Assembly (NCBI RefSeq): GCF_008632955.1
Contig: NZ_CP043959.1
Location: 5,084,001 to 5,148,000 of the forward strand
Direction: 5' to 3'
DNA length: 64,000 bases
DNA from: Streptomyces tendae
GTDB lineage: Bacteria; Actinomycetota; Actinomycetes; Streptomycetales; Streptomycetaceae
Each line of letters begins with the position of its first letter. Within the stretch, counting starts at the first letter, position 1. Both the position numbers and the translations under genes were made by a program. Positions 18,276 to 25,870 of the stretch are shown here, in pieces. The notes beneath the pieces were generated by a model. It had not been told where the DNA came from and ran no database searches. It saw nothing but the letters and a program-made list of their open reading frames with translations.

Positions 18276-18989
18276 TTACGTGGGGCTCAGTCCGGCCGCT
18301 TCGGCTGCCGTGCGCAGGACGTCCCGGAGCATCGCGGGGGTGAGCTTGCCGGTGAAGGTGTTGCGCTGGCTGACGTGGAAGCAGCCGAACAGACCGAGCG
18401 ACGGCCCGTCGGCGGCGCCCAGCACCACGTGGGTGCCATGTCCGAAGGCGGGCCGCGGCCGGGGCACCGTCCAGCCGGCCTCGGCGAACGCGGGCAGCGC
18501 CGCCTGCCACCCGAAGGCGCCGAGGACGACCGCCGCCCGGACCGTCGGCCGGAGCAGGTGCAGCTCCTGCACCAGCCAGGGGCGGCAGGTGTCCCGTTCG
18601 GCCGGACTGGGCTTGTTGGCGGGCGGGGCGCAGTGCACGGGCGCGGTGACGCGGACCCCGTACAGCTCCAGTCCGTCGTCGGCGTGCGTGGAAGTGGGCT
18701 GGGAGGCGAGCCCCACGTCGTACAGCGCCTGGTAGAGCACGTCGCCGGAGCGGTCGCCGGTGAACATCCGGCCGGTGCGGTTGCCGCCGTGGGCGGCGGG
18801 GGCGAGGCCGATGATCAGAAGGCGCGCGTCCGACGGCCCGAAGCCGGGCACCGGCCTGCCCCAGTACGTCCAGTCCGCGAACGCGGCCCGCTTGGTGCGG
18901 GCGACCTCCTCGCGCCAGTCGACCAGCCGGGGGCAGGCACGGCAGCCGCTGATGCGCCGGTCGAGCCGGGTCAGGCCACGGGGATCCAT
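18276..18989 (-). CDS. uracil-DNA glycosylase, family 5 (UdgB-like)
   Basis: A 237-residue Fe-S uracil-DNA glycosylase. Four cluster cysteines are C16 and C19 ('GCRACPRL') and C120 and C135. Motif 1 is 'GLAPAAHGGNRTGRMFTGD' with alanine and no acidic catalytic residue, the mark of the UdgB group rather than family 4. Motif 2 is 'HVSQRNTFTGKLT'. It excises uracil, and probably other deaminated bases, in base-excision repair; this matters in a GC-rich genome where cytosine deamination is frequent. Confidence 0.9.
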   Translation of the reverse strand: MDPRGLTRLDRRISGCRACPRLVDWREEVARTKRAAFADWTYWGRPVPGFGPSDARLLIIGLAPAAHGGNRTGRMFTGDRSGDVLYQALYDVGLASQPTSTHADDGLELYGVRVTAPVHCAPPANKPSPAERDTCRPWLVQELHLLRPTVRAAVVLGAFGWQAALPAFAEAGWTVPRPRPAFGHGTHVVLGAADGPSLGLFGCFHVSQRNTFTGKLTPAMLRDVLRTAAEAAGLSPT

Positions 18990-19110
18990 GGCTCCACGGT
19001 AGGCGGCGGGCGGGTCGCACGGTCGCGGGCGCCCCTCCCCCGGCCCGGGTTGTCGGGCCCGCGCGGATGTCCCGCACAGGCCGCGGGGCGCTGGGGCTAA
19101 GGTCGGGAGC

Positions 19111-19797
19111 ATGGTTGCGGAGGGTGCGCGGGACGACAAGGTGGCCGGTGCGGCCGGTGACGCGGCGGCGGACGGGCCCGCCGACGGCGCGGGGACGACG
19201 CCCGAGCCGGCGGACCCGAAGATCGCCGCGGCGGTGGCGGCCGCCGAGGCGGCCGGACCGCAGAACGGCGAGACCGTGCGGATCGACAGCTGGATCTGGG
19301 CGGTACGGCTGGTGAAGACCCGGTCCATGGGGGCGGCCGCCTGCAAGGGCGGGCACGTCCGGGTGAACGGCGAGCGGGTGAAGCCCTCGCACTCCGTGCG
19401 CGTCGGTGACGAGGTGCGGGTGCGCGTCGAGACTCGGGAGCGGGTCGTCTTCGTGAAGCGGCTGATCCGCAAGCGGGTGGGCGCCCCGGTGGCCGTCCAG
19501 TGCTACATCGACAACTCGCCGCCGCCCCCGCCCCGCGAGGCCGTCGCCCCGGCCGGTGTCCGCGACCGCGGCGCGGGCCGCCCGACCAAGCGCGACCGCC
19601 GGGAGATGGAGCGGCTGCGGGCGCTGGGCGGCCCCGGCCCGTTCGGCGGGTTCGCGGGTCCGGCCGCTCCCGGCTCCCCGTCCGCAGGAACGTCCGCAGG
19701 AACCGACGGACCCGGTGGACCCGCCGGACCCGGCGGGCGCGGCAAGCCCGGGGGCCGGGGCACGGGCGGCGGCAGCCGCAGGGGCCGGAACAGGTGA
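19111..19797 (+). CDS. S4-domain RNA-binding protein, Hsp15-like
   Basis: A 228-residue protein with an S4 RNA-binding domain at about 57-110 ('RIDSWIWAVRLVKTRSMGAA', then CKGGHVRVNGERVKP), as in Hsp15/HslR, which rescues stalled 50S subunits carrying nascent chains. It differs from the enterobacterial protein by a 50-residue Ala/Asp-rich N-terminal extension and a Gly/Pro/Arg-rich disordered tail (about 170-228). ATG 19111 follows GGGAG. Its 3' end converges on the methyltransferase at a shared hairpin. Confidence 0.88.
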   Translation: MVAEGARDDKVAGAAGDAAADGPADGAGTTPEPADPKIAAAVAAAEAAGPQNGETVRIDSWIWAVRLVKTRSMGAAACKGGHVRVNGERVKPSHSVRVGDEVRVRVETRERVVFVKRLIRKRVGAPVAVQCYIDNSPPPPPREAVAPAGVRDRGAGRPTKRDRREMERLRALGGPGPFGGFAGPAAPGSPSAGTSAGTDGPGGPAGPGGRGKPGGRGTGGGSRRGRNR

Positions 19798-19799
19798 GC

Positions 19800-19831
19800 C
19801 CGGTGTCCCGCTGTCAGCCGCGGGACACCGG
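19800..19831. terminator. 12-bp hairpin overlapping a stop codon
   Basis: Perfect arms 19800-19811 and 19820-19831 with an 8-base loop. It directly follows the S4-protein stop and covers the last codons and stop (19814) of the convergent methyltransferase, so one element can end both transcripts. Confidence 0.75.
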
Positions 19832-20512
19832 CACCGCCCTCACCCACATCCGGTCCTCGGTCAGGTACCGGTCCACCCTCAGCCCCTCCTCCGCGAGTGC
19901 GGCCTCGAACTGCTCCCTGGTCAGCGGGCGCGCCCGGAACGTCTGCGTCCAGGTCGCGTCCGGGAACACGTACTCCGCGTGTACCGAGTCGACGCCGTCA
20001 CCCAGCGGCTCCACCGACACGATCCGCACCGTGAAGCCCGCCGGGTCGGTCCGCTCGCGCGGCACGTCGGTGTGGTAGTCCTCGCCCTCCCGCTGGATCA
20101 GCACGCACCCGCCCTCCGCCAGGTGCCGCACGCAGGTGCGCAGCATGCCCCGCCGCACCTCCGTGTCCCCCGTGTGCACGAGGAACGAGGCGAGCAGCAC
20201 CACGTCGAACGTCTCACCGAGGTCGAGCCGCTCCACGGGGCCGCATATCGTCCGCGCCCCGCGGACGCGCCGCAGCATCTCGGCGGACTCGTCCACCGCC
20301 GTCATCTCGAAGCCGCGCTCCACCAGTGCGTGGGTCATCCGCCCGACACCGCTGCCCAGCTCCAGGATCCGCGCCCCGGCCGGCACCGCGGCGGCGACGA
20401 CGTCCGGCTCCTCCCCCACGGGCAGCCGCTCGTACAGCTCCACCGCGCAGCCGTCCGGGGTGATCACCCCGGGCCCCGTCCCCTCATGGCCTTCACGCAT
20501 CGTCGGTTTCAT
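19814..20512 (-). CDS. class I SAM-dependent methyltransferase
   Basis: A 232-residue Rossmann-type methyltransferase. SAM motif I is 'GARILELGSGVGRMTHALVE', followed by the acidic 'MTAVDESAEML' and 'DVVLLASFLVHTGD'. The substrate is not evident. Two starts compete: ATG 20512 and ATG 20500, neither with a good ribosome binding site. It is divergent from the DUF6343 gene. Confidence 0.8.
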   Translation of the reverse strand: MKPTMREGHEGTGPGVITPDGCAVELYERLPVGEEPDVVAAAVPAGARILELGSGVGRMTHALVERGFEMTAVDESAEMLRRVRGARTICGPVERLDLGETFDVVLLASFLVHTGDTEVRRGMLRTCVRHLAEGGCVLIQREGEDYHTDVPRERTDPAGFTVRIVSVEPLGDGVDSVHAEYVFPDATWTQTFRARPLTREQFEAALAEEGLRVDRYLTEDRMWVRAVPVSRG

Positions 20513-20650
20513 GTCTGTCGAACGGCCCGCGCCCGCACGCCCGTTCCCTTCCCCGCCGATTCCACCCGATCGAGTGAACGCGTGGTCCGGGGACGATTCC
20601 GGGAACCCGCAAGAAGAGGGACCGTCGGCGTGGACGGAGTGAGGATCGCG

Positions 20651-20913
20651 ATGCGTACGGGCAGTGAACCGACGACCGCGCGGAGTCCGCTGCGGATGCG
20701 GTTCTGGCTCAGCGTGTGGGGTGGCGTCTGGACGGTTGCCGGGACGGTGGCGTTCGCGCTCGCGGGGTATCCGGGCTGGGCGCTGGCCTGCGGAATGCTG
20801 TTCCTGCTCGTCACGGCCGACCTGGTCCTCGTCCTGCGGCACATCCGCCAGGGCGCGCACTACCAGCCGGGACGGACGTCCCGCCGTACGAGCCGCCGGC
20901 GGACCGGCGCTGA
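20651..20913 (+). pseudogene. DUF6343 membrane protein, frameshifted
   Basis: ATG 20651 (GAGG upstream) opens a small two-helix membrane protein: MRTGSEPTTARSPLRMRFWL, hydrophobic segments about 22-40 and 42-62, then 'HIRQGAHYQPG'. Relatives, as I recall them, continue R-D-V-P-P-Y-E-P and stop. Here that tail ('DVPPYEPPADRR' and TGA at 20911) is in the next frame. One G is missing in the run at 20874-20875. Without the shift the product would be about 87 residues; as written, the first frame continues far into the antisense of the next gene. Either a mutation or a sequencing error. Confidence 0.75.
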
Positions 20914-20965
20914 GCCTCCAGGGCGAGGCGGTGTCGCCCGGACCCGTGTGCCGGCTCAGCCGTCG

Positions 20966-21346
20966 TCAGTCGTCGAAGCGGGCGGCCTTCAGGTACTCCG
21001 GGTTGGGGTCCAGTGCGGCCGCCAGCCGGAAGTGGCGCTTGGCGGGGTGGGGGCGGCCCTGCCGCTGGTAGGTGCGGGCGAGCGCGAAGTGCGCGAAGGC
21101 GTTGTCCGGCTCCCGCTCCAGGACGAGGGAGAACTCCAGCTCGGCGGGCCGCAGCTGGGCCGCCGCGAAGAAGGCGCGCGCCCGCAGCAGCCGGGCGGCC
21201 GTGTTCTCGGGGTGGACGTCGATGACGCCGTCGAGCAGCTTCACCGCGCCCCGCGGGTCCCGGGAGGCGAGCAGGTGCTCGGCGGCACGGAAGTCGATGA
21301 CGTGCGTCTCCGGCGTACGTCCGGGCACACCACTGGTCTCGGGCAC
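20966..21346 (-). CDS. tetratricopeptide repeat protein
   Basis: A 126-residue protein with about three TPR-like helix pairs: 'AAEHLLASRDPRGAVKLLDG', 'HPENTAARLLRARAFFAAAQ' and 'PDNAFAHFALARTYQRQGRP'. These are protein-protein interaction modules. GTG 21346 is chosen because GGAAGG precedes it and because it leaves only a short non-repeat N-terminus. It lies just downstream of coaE (51 bases) and is probably co-transcribed with it. Confidence 0.85.
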   Translation of the reverse strand: MPETSGVPGRTPETHVIDFRAAEHLLASRDPRGAVKLLDGVIDVHPENTAARLLRARAFFAAAQLRPAELEFSLVLEREPDNAFAHFALARTYQRQGRPHPAKRHFRLAAALDPNPEYLKAARFDD

Positions 21347-21396
21347 GGCGGAATCCTTCCCTCGCTGAACGGGATCAACGCCCCGGGCGGTGCCGG

Positions 21397-22008
21397 CTAT
21401 TCCGACGGGGACGCCTGCGCGCGCCGGACCAGCTCGGCCCACACCTCCTCGACGCGCCGTCGCAGGGCGTCGAGGGGCACGTCGTTGTCGACGACGATGT
21501 CGGCGATCTCCCGGCGCTGCTCCCGGCCGGCCTGGGCGGCCATGCGGGCCCTGGCGTCCTCCTCGCTCATGCCGCGCAGCCGTACCAGCCGGTCGAGCTG
21601 GGTCTCGGGGCTCGCGTCGACGACGATCACGAGGTCGTAGAGCGGGGCGAGGCCGTTCTCGGTGAGGAGGGGGACGTCGTGGACGACGACGGCGCCCTCG
21701 GGCGCGGCCTCCTCCAGCTCCCGCGAGCGGGCGCCCACGAGGGGGTGCACGATCGCGTTCAGCCGGGCCAGCTTCTCCGGGTCGCCGAAGACCAGCGCGC
21801 CGAGGCGGGGCCGGTCCAGGCTGCCGTCCTCGGCGAGGATCTCCTCGCCGAAGGCCTCCACGACCGCGGCGAGGCCGGGGGTGCCCGGTTCGACGACCTC
21901 GCGTGCGATGCGGTCGGAGTCGATCAGCACGGCCCCGCGCTCCACGAGCAGCCGCGACACCTCGCTCTTGCCGGCTCCGATACCGCCGGTCAGCCCCACT
22001 GTCAGCAT
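21397..22008 (-). CDS. coaE: dephospho-CoA kinase
   Basis: A 203-residue P-loop kinase that carries out the last step of coenzyme A synthesis, phosphorylating the ribose 3' hydroxyl of dephospho-CoA. Walker A is GGIGAGKS at 8-15. The substrate region 'LIDSDRIAREVVEPGTPGLA', the 'HPLV' helix and 'VHDVPLLTENGL' are classical. Start ATG 22008. The window shows it next to a TPR gene and a PAC2 gene, all on the same strand. Confidence 0.95.
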   Translation of the reverse strand: MLTVGLTGGIGAGKSEVSRLLVERGAVLIDSDRIAREVVEPGTPGLAAVVEAFGEEILAEDGSLDRPRLGALVFGDPEKLARLNAIVHPLVGARSRELEEAAPEGAVVVHDVPLLTENGLAPLYDLVIVVDASPETQLDRLVRLRGMSEEDARARMAAQAGREQRREIADIVVDNDVPLDALRRRVEEVWAELVRRAQASPSE

Positions 22009-22053
22009 GGGCAGCAGCCTAGGCGCTGACGCCGGCACACGGTCCGGCGGGCG

Positions 22054-22992
22054 TCAGTTGTCGCCTTCCCGCTCGGCCAGGAACTTCTCGAACTCACGGC
22101 CGATCTCGTCCGCGGACGGGATGTCCACCGGCTCGGCCAGCATGTTGCCCCGGGTCGCCGCGCCCGCCGCTGCGTCGTACTGGTGCTCCAGGCCCTGGAC
22201 GAGGGCGGTGAGCTCGTCGTCGCCCTCCCGGATCTGGCGGTCGATCTCGGTCTGGGTGCGCTGGGCGTCGGTGCGCAGCGCGTGCGCGACGCCGGGCAGC
22301 ACCAGTCCGGTGGCGGCCGTGACGGCCTCCAGGGCGGTCAGGGCCGCGTCCGGGTACGGGGAGCGGGCGATGTAGTGCGGCACGTGCGTCGCGACGCCCA
22401 GCACGTCGTGACCGGCCTGCATGAGCCGGTACTCGACGAGGGCCTCCGCGCTGCCGGGGACCTGCGCCTCGTCGAAGGGGCTGTTGCTCACCGGGACGAG
22501 GTCGGTGCGGTTGCCGTGCGGCGTGATGCCGACCGGGCGGGTGTGCGGGACGCCCATGGGGATGCCGTGGAAGGTCACCGAGAGGCGCACCCCGAGGCGT
22601 TCCACGATCTGGCGCACGGCGGCGGCGAAGCGCTCCCACTCCACGTCCGGTTCGGGACCGGAGAGCAGCAGGAAGGGCGCGCCGGTGGCGTCCTGGACGA
22701 GCCGCACGGTGATGTCCGGCTCCTCGTAGTCGGTCCATCGGTCGCGGGTGAAGGTGAGCAGCGGGCGACGCGCCCGGTAGTCGACGAGCCGGTCGTGGTC
22801 GAACCGGGCGACGACCTGGTGGGGCAGCGAGTCGAGCAGCCGGTCGACGATCTGGTCCCCGGTCTCCCCCGCGTCGATGTATCCGTCGAAGTGGTAGAGC
22901 ATGACAAGTCCGGCCGACTCCTGGGCCAGCGCCATGTCGACGACGCTCAGACCCTTCGGCTCCCAGGCGTACAAATCCCGCGGATCAAGCAC
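22054..22992 (-). CDS. PAC2 family protein (proteasome assembly chaperone fold)
   Basis: A 312-residue PAC2-domain protein. The domain starts about residue 25 ('AGLVMLYHFDGYIDAGETGD') and includes 'FLLLSGPEPDVEWERFAAAV' and 'GVATHVPHYIARSPYPDAAL'. Actinobacterial PAC2 proteins resemble the eukaryotic proteasome assembly chaperone, and some are linked to proteasome systems, but the role of this one is unknown. GTG 22992 follows GGAGGAG. A C-terminal acidic helical tail includes 'EIGREFEKFLAE'. Confidence 0.87.
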   Translation of the reverse strand: MLDPRDLYAWEPKGLSVVDMALAQESAGLVMLYHFDGYIDAGETGDQIVDRLLDSLPHQVVARFDHDRLVDYRARRPLLTFTRDRWTDYEEPDITVRLVQDATGAPFLLLSGPEPDVEWERFAAAVRQIVERLGVRLSVTFHGIPMGVPHTRPVGITPHGNRTDLVPVSNSPFDEAQVPGSAEALVEYRLMQAGHDVLGVATHVPHYIARSPYPDAALTALEAVTAATGLVLPGVAHALRTDAQRTQTEIDRQIREGDDELTALVQGLEHQYDAAAGAATRGNMLAEPVDIPSADEIGREFEKFLAEREGDN

Positions 22993-23127
22993 AGTGACCG
23001 CTCCTCCTCGTGTTCCCACCACGACAACGTGGCACGAAGCACAGGCATTCCCGCGCCCCGGGAGCGCGGGAACTGCGCGCCCGGCCCCACCGCCCCGCGG
23101 CCGGCGCCGAACCCCCCGGGCAGCACT

Positions 23128-23159
23128 GAGGGGCCGCACCTCGAAAGGTACGGCCCCTC
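23128..23159 (-). terminator. rpsA terminator hairpin
   Basis: A 13-bp stem (23128-23140 with 23147-23159) and 6-base loop, 32 bases beyond the rpsA stop. The single non-Watson-Crick position is a G-U pair in minus-strand RNA but a C-A mismatch in plus-strand RNA, so the element is built for rpsA. Confidence 0.85.
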
Positions 23160-23190
23160 GGTTCAACCGCTATGCCTCAGCGGCGAGCGT

Positions 23191-24690
23191 TCAGCTCTGG
23201 CCACCCGCCAGCTTCTCGCGAAGCGCGGCCAGCGCCTCGTCCGAAGCCAGGGCGCCGGACTGGTCGCCACCCTCGGAGGAGTACGAACCGCCGCCACCGC
23301 CGGACGCGACCGGAGCGGCAGCCTCGCCACCCTCGGCAGCGGCCTTCTCGTCCGCCTCGCGGGACTTGATGACCTGCGCCTGGTGCTGCTCGAAGCGCTG
23401 CTGCGCCTCGGCGTACTGCGTCTCCCACGCCTCGCGCTGGGTCTCGTAGCCCTCGAGCCAGTCGTTGGTCTCGGGGTCGAAGCCCTCGGGGTAGATGTAG
23501 TTGCCCTGGTCGTCGTACGACGCGGCCATGCCGTACAGAGTCGGGTCGAACTCGACCGTCGACGGGTCGGCACCGAAGGCCTCGTTGGCCTGCTTCAGCG
23601 AGAGGCTGATGCGACGGCGCTCGAGGTCGATGTCGATGACCTTGACGAAGATCTCGTCGTTGACCTGGACGACCTGCTCCGGGATCTCCACGTGGCGCTC
23701 GGCCAGCTCGGAGATGTGGACCAGACCCTCGATGCCCTCGTCCACGCGGACGAACGCACCGAACGGAACCAGCTTCGTGACCTTGCCGGGCACGACCTGG
23801 CCGATCTGGTGGGTGCGGGCGAACTGCTGCCACGGGTCTTCCTGGGTCGCCTTCAGCGACAGGGAGACGCGCTCGCGGTCCATGTCGACGTCCAGGACCT
23901 CGACCGTGACCTCCTGGCCGACCTCGACGACCTCGGAGGGGTGGTCGATGTGCTTCCAGGACAGCTCGGAGACGTGGACCAGACCGTCGACGCCACCCAG
24001 GTCCACGAAGGCACCGAAGTTGACGATCGAGGAGACGACGCCGGAACGGACCTGACCCTTCTGCAGGGTGGTGAGGAACGTCTGGCGGACCTCGGACTGG
24101 GTCTGCTCCAGCCAGGCACGACGGGACAGGACCACGTTGTTGCGGTTCTTGTCCAGCTCGATGATCTTGGCCTCGAGCTCCTTGCCCACGTAGGGCTGGA
24201 GGTCGCGGACACGGCGCATCTCCACGAGGGAGGCCGGAAGGAAGCCACGGAGGCCGATGTCGAGGATGAGACCACCCTTGACGACCTCGATGACGGTACC
24301 GGTGACGATCCCGTCCTCTTCCTTGATCTTCTCGATGGTGCCCCAGGCACGCTCGTACTGGGCGCGCTTCTTCGAGAGGATCAGGCGGCCTTCCTTGTCC
24401 TCCTTCTGGAGAACAAGGGCCTCGATCTCGTCACCGACGGCGACGACCTCGTTGGGGTCGACGTCATGCTTGATCGAGAGCTCGCGGCTCGGGATAACGC
24501 CTTCGGTCTTGTAACCGATGTCGAGCAGGACCTCGTCCCGGTCGACCTTCACGATGACGCCGTCGACGATGTCGCCGTCGTTGAAGTACTTGATCGTCTC
24601 GTCGATCGCGGCGAGGAAGGCTTCCTCGTTACCGATGTCGTTGACCGCTACCTGCGGGGTGGTGGCGGTGGTCTCGGTGCTGCTCGTCAT
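23191..24690 (-). CDS. rpsA: 30S ribosomal protein S1
   Basis: A 499-residue S1 protein with four S1/OB domains: about 37-105 ('GDIVDGVIVKVDRDEVLLDI'), 123-188, 209-277 ('QVRSGVVSSIVNFGAFVDLG') and 294-363 ('GQVVPGKVTKLVPFGAFVRV'), the four-domain actinobacterial form. The tail is Glu/Ala/Gly-rich and disordered, with 'SGGGGGSYSS'. S1 binds mRNA at the 30S platform and helps initiation. Start ATG 24690 gives 'MTSSTETTATTPQVAVNDIG'. It has its own strong promoter, a leader of about 190 bases and a terminator. Confidence 0.97.
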   Translation of the reverse strand: MTSSTETTATTPQVAVNDIGNEEAFLAAIDETIKYFNDGDIVDGVIVKVDRDEVLLDIGYKTEGVIPSRELSIKHDVDPNEVVAVGDEIEALVLQKEDKEGRLILSKKRAQYERAWGTIEKIKEEDGIVTGTVIEVVKGGLILDIGLRGFLPASLVEMRRVRDLQPYVGKELEAKIIELDKNRNNVVLSRRAWLEQTQSEVRQTFLTTLQKGQVRSGVVSSIVNFGAFVDLGGVDGLVHVSELSWKHIDHPSEVVEVGQEVTVEVLDVDMDRERVSLSLKATQEDPWQQFARTHQIGQVVPGKVTKLVPFGAFVRVDEGIEGLVHISELAERHVEIPEQVVQVNDEIFVKVIDIDLERRRISLSLKQANEAFGADPSTVEFDPTLYGMAASYDDQGNYIYPEGFDPETNDWLEGYETQREAWETQYAEAQQRFEQHQAQVIKSREADEKAAAEGGEAAAPVASGGGGGSYSSEGGDQSGALASDEALAALREKLAGGQS

Positions 24691-24884
24691 GTGGGAAAGG
24701 GCTCCGGTACGGACATTGAAGTCGTAGGTACTGCTACGCCGGAGCCCGTTTCGCTCTGCAGAAGCCGGACAGCCAAGGAAGCGCCACGAAAAACCGGTGA
24801 CGCCTCGACAACCGAGGGGACATACATACAGATGCGAGCGCAGCCTGCTACGTCTGAGGTGCGCAGGCCCGCAGCGCAACTTGT

Positions 24885-24913
24885 AGCATACGGGGGCGGC
24901 CGGGCAGGGTCAA
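24885..24913 (-). promoter_or_regulatory. rpsA promoter, vegetative sigma type
   Basis: On the minus strand, TTGACC (24913-24908), a 17-base spacer, then TATGCT (24890-24885). This is the best match to the HrdB consensus in the window. Transcription would start near 24878, leaving an rpsA leader of about 190 bases. I see no known riboswitch or leader peptide in it. Confidence 0.85.
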
Positions 24914-25056
24914 TGCGCGAAGCCGCCCACCGGGGGCGGATCGCCGCATAACCGGCACAACTGCCGTCTCCCGAGGCCACGCAGGGGTGAAGAAGACCCC
25001 CTCGGCGACACACCGGGGACCCGGCTGGACGGAAGAGTACGACGAGGGAGCCCATC

Positions 25057-25866
25057 ATCCAAGAGCCCGAAGTCCCCGAACCCGAGGCGACCCGGCGGCA
25101 GGCCGGGGTCACGGAGAGCTCCCGGGCCAACCGGGGCTGGTGGGACCGCAACGCCGACGAGTACCAGACCGAGCACGGCACCTTCCTCGGCGACGACCGT
25201 TTCGTGTGGGGCCCCGAGGGCCTGGACGAGGTGGAGGCGGAGCTGCTCGGCCCGCCGGAGGAGCTGAAGGGGCGCGACGTCCTGGAGCTGGGCGCCGGCG
25301 CGGCGCAGTGCTCCCGCTGGCTGGCCGCGCAGGGCGCCCTCCCGGTCGCCCTGGACATCTCCCACCGCCAGCTCCAGCACGCGCTGCGCATCGGCGGGGC
25401 GTTCCCCCTGGTGTGCGCGGACGCGGTCGCCCTGCCCTTCGCCGACGGCTCCTTCGACCTGGCCTGCTCGGCGTACGGCGCGCTGCCCTTCGTGGCCGAT
25501 CCGCGGCTGGTGCTGCGCGAGGTGCGCCGGGTGCTGCGGCCGGGCGGGCGGCTGGTGTTCTCCGTGACCCATCCGATCCGCTGGGCGTTCCCAGACGAGC
25601 CGGGCCCGGAAGGGCTGAGCGTGTCCGGGTCGTACTTCGACCGCACGCCGTACGTCGAGCAGGACGACAGCGGGAACGCGGTGTACGTGGAGCACCACAG
25701 GACGCTAGGGGACCGGGTGCGTGACGTGGTCGCCTCCGGTTTCCGGCTGGTGGACCTGGTCGAGCCGGAGTGGCCGGCCTGGAACACCTCCGAGTGGGGC
25801 GGCTGGTCCCCGCTGCGGGGCAACCTGATCCCCGGTACGGCGATCTTCGTGTGCGCGCGGGACTGA
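25057..25866 (+). CDS. class I SAM methyltransferase, apparent ATC start
   Basis: The frame is open from 24991 to 25866 and encodes a methyltransferase with motif I 'DVLELGAGAAQCSRWLA' and the 'DISHRQLQHALRIGG' and 'PFADGSFDLACSAYGALPFV' blocks. The first ATG, GTG or TTG in frame is GTG 25204, which would cut off a well-coded N-terminus including 'SSRANRGWWDRNADEYQTEH'. I place the start at ATC 25057, which has AGGGAG at 25045-25050, six bases away. If only usual start codons are used, the protein starts at 25204 (220 aa). The gene is divergent from rpsA and runs into hrpB. Confidence 0.75.
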   Translation: MQEPEVPEPEATRRQAGVTESSRANRGWWDRNADEYQTEHGTFLGDDRFVWGPEGLDEVEAELLGPPEELKGRDVLELGAGAAQCSRWLAAQGALPVALDISHRQLQHALRIGGAFPLVCADAVALPFADGSFDLACSAYGALPFVADPRLVLREVRRVLRPGGRLVFSVTHPIRWAFPDEPGPEGLSVSGSYFDRTPYVEQDDSGNAVYVEHHRTLGDRVRDVVASGFRLVDLVEPEWPAWNTSEWGGWSPLRGNLIPGTAIFVCARD

Positions 25867-25870
25867 GCGC

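Noticed and set aside
22183..24951. 922-codon plus-strand frame
   Set aside because: Antisense to the PAC2 gene and rpsA; an effect of GC-rich third positions.
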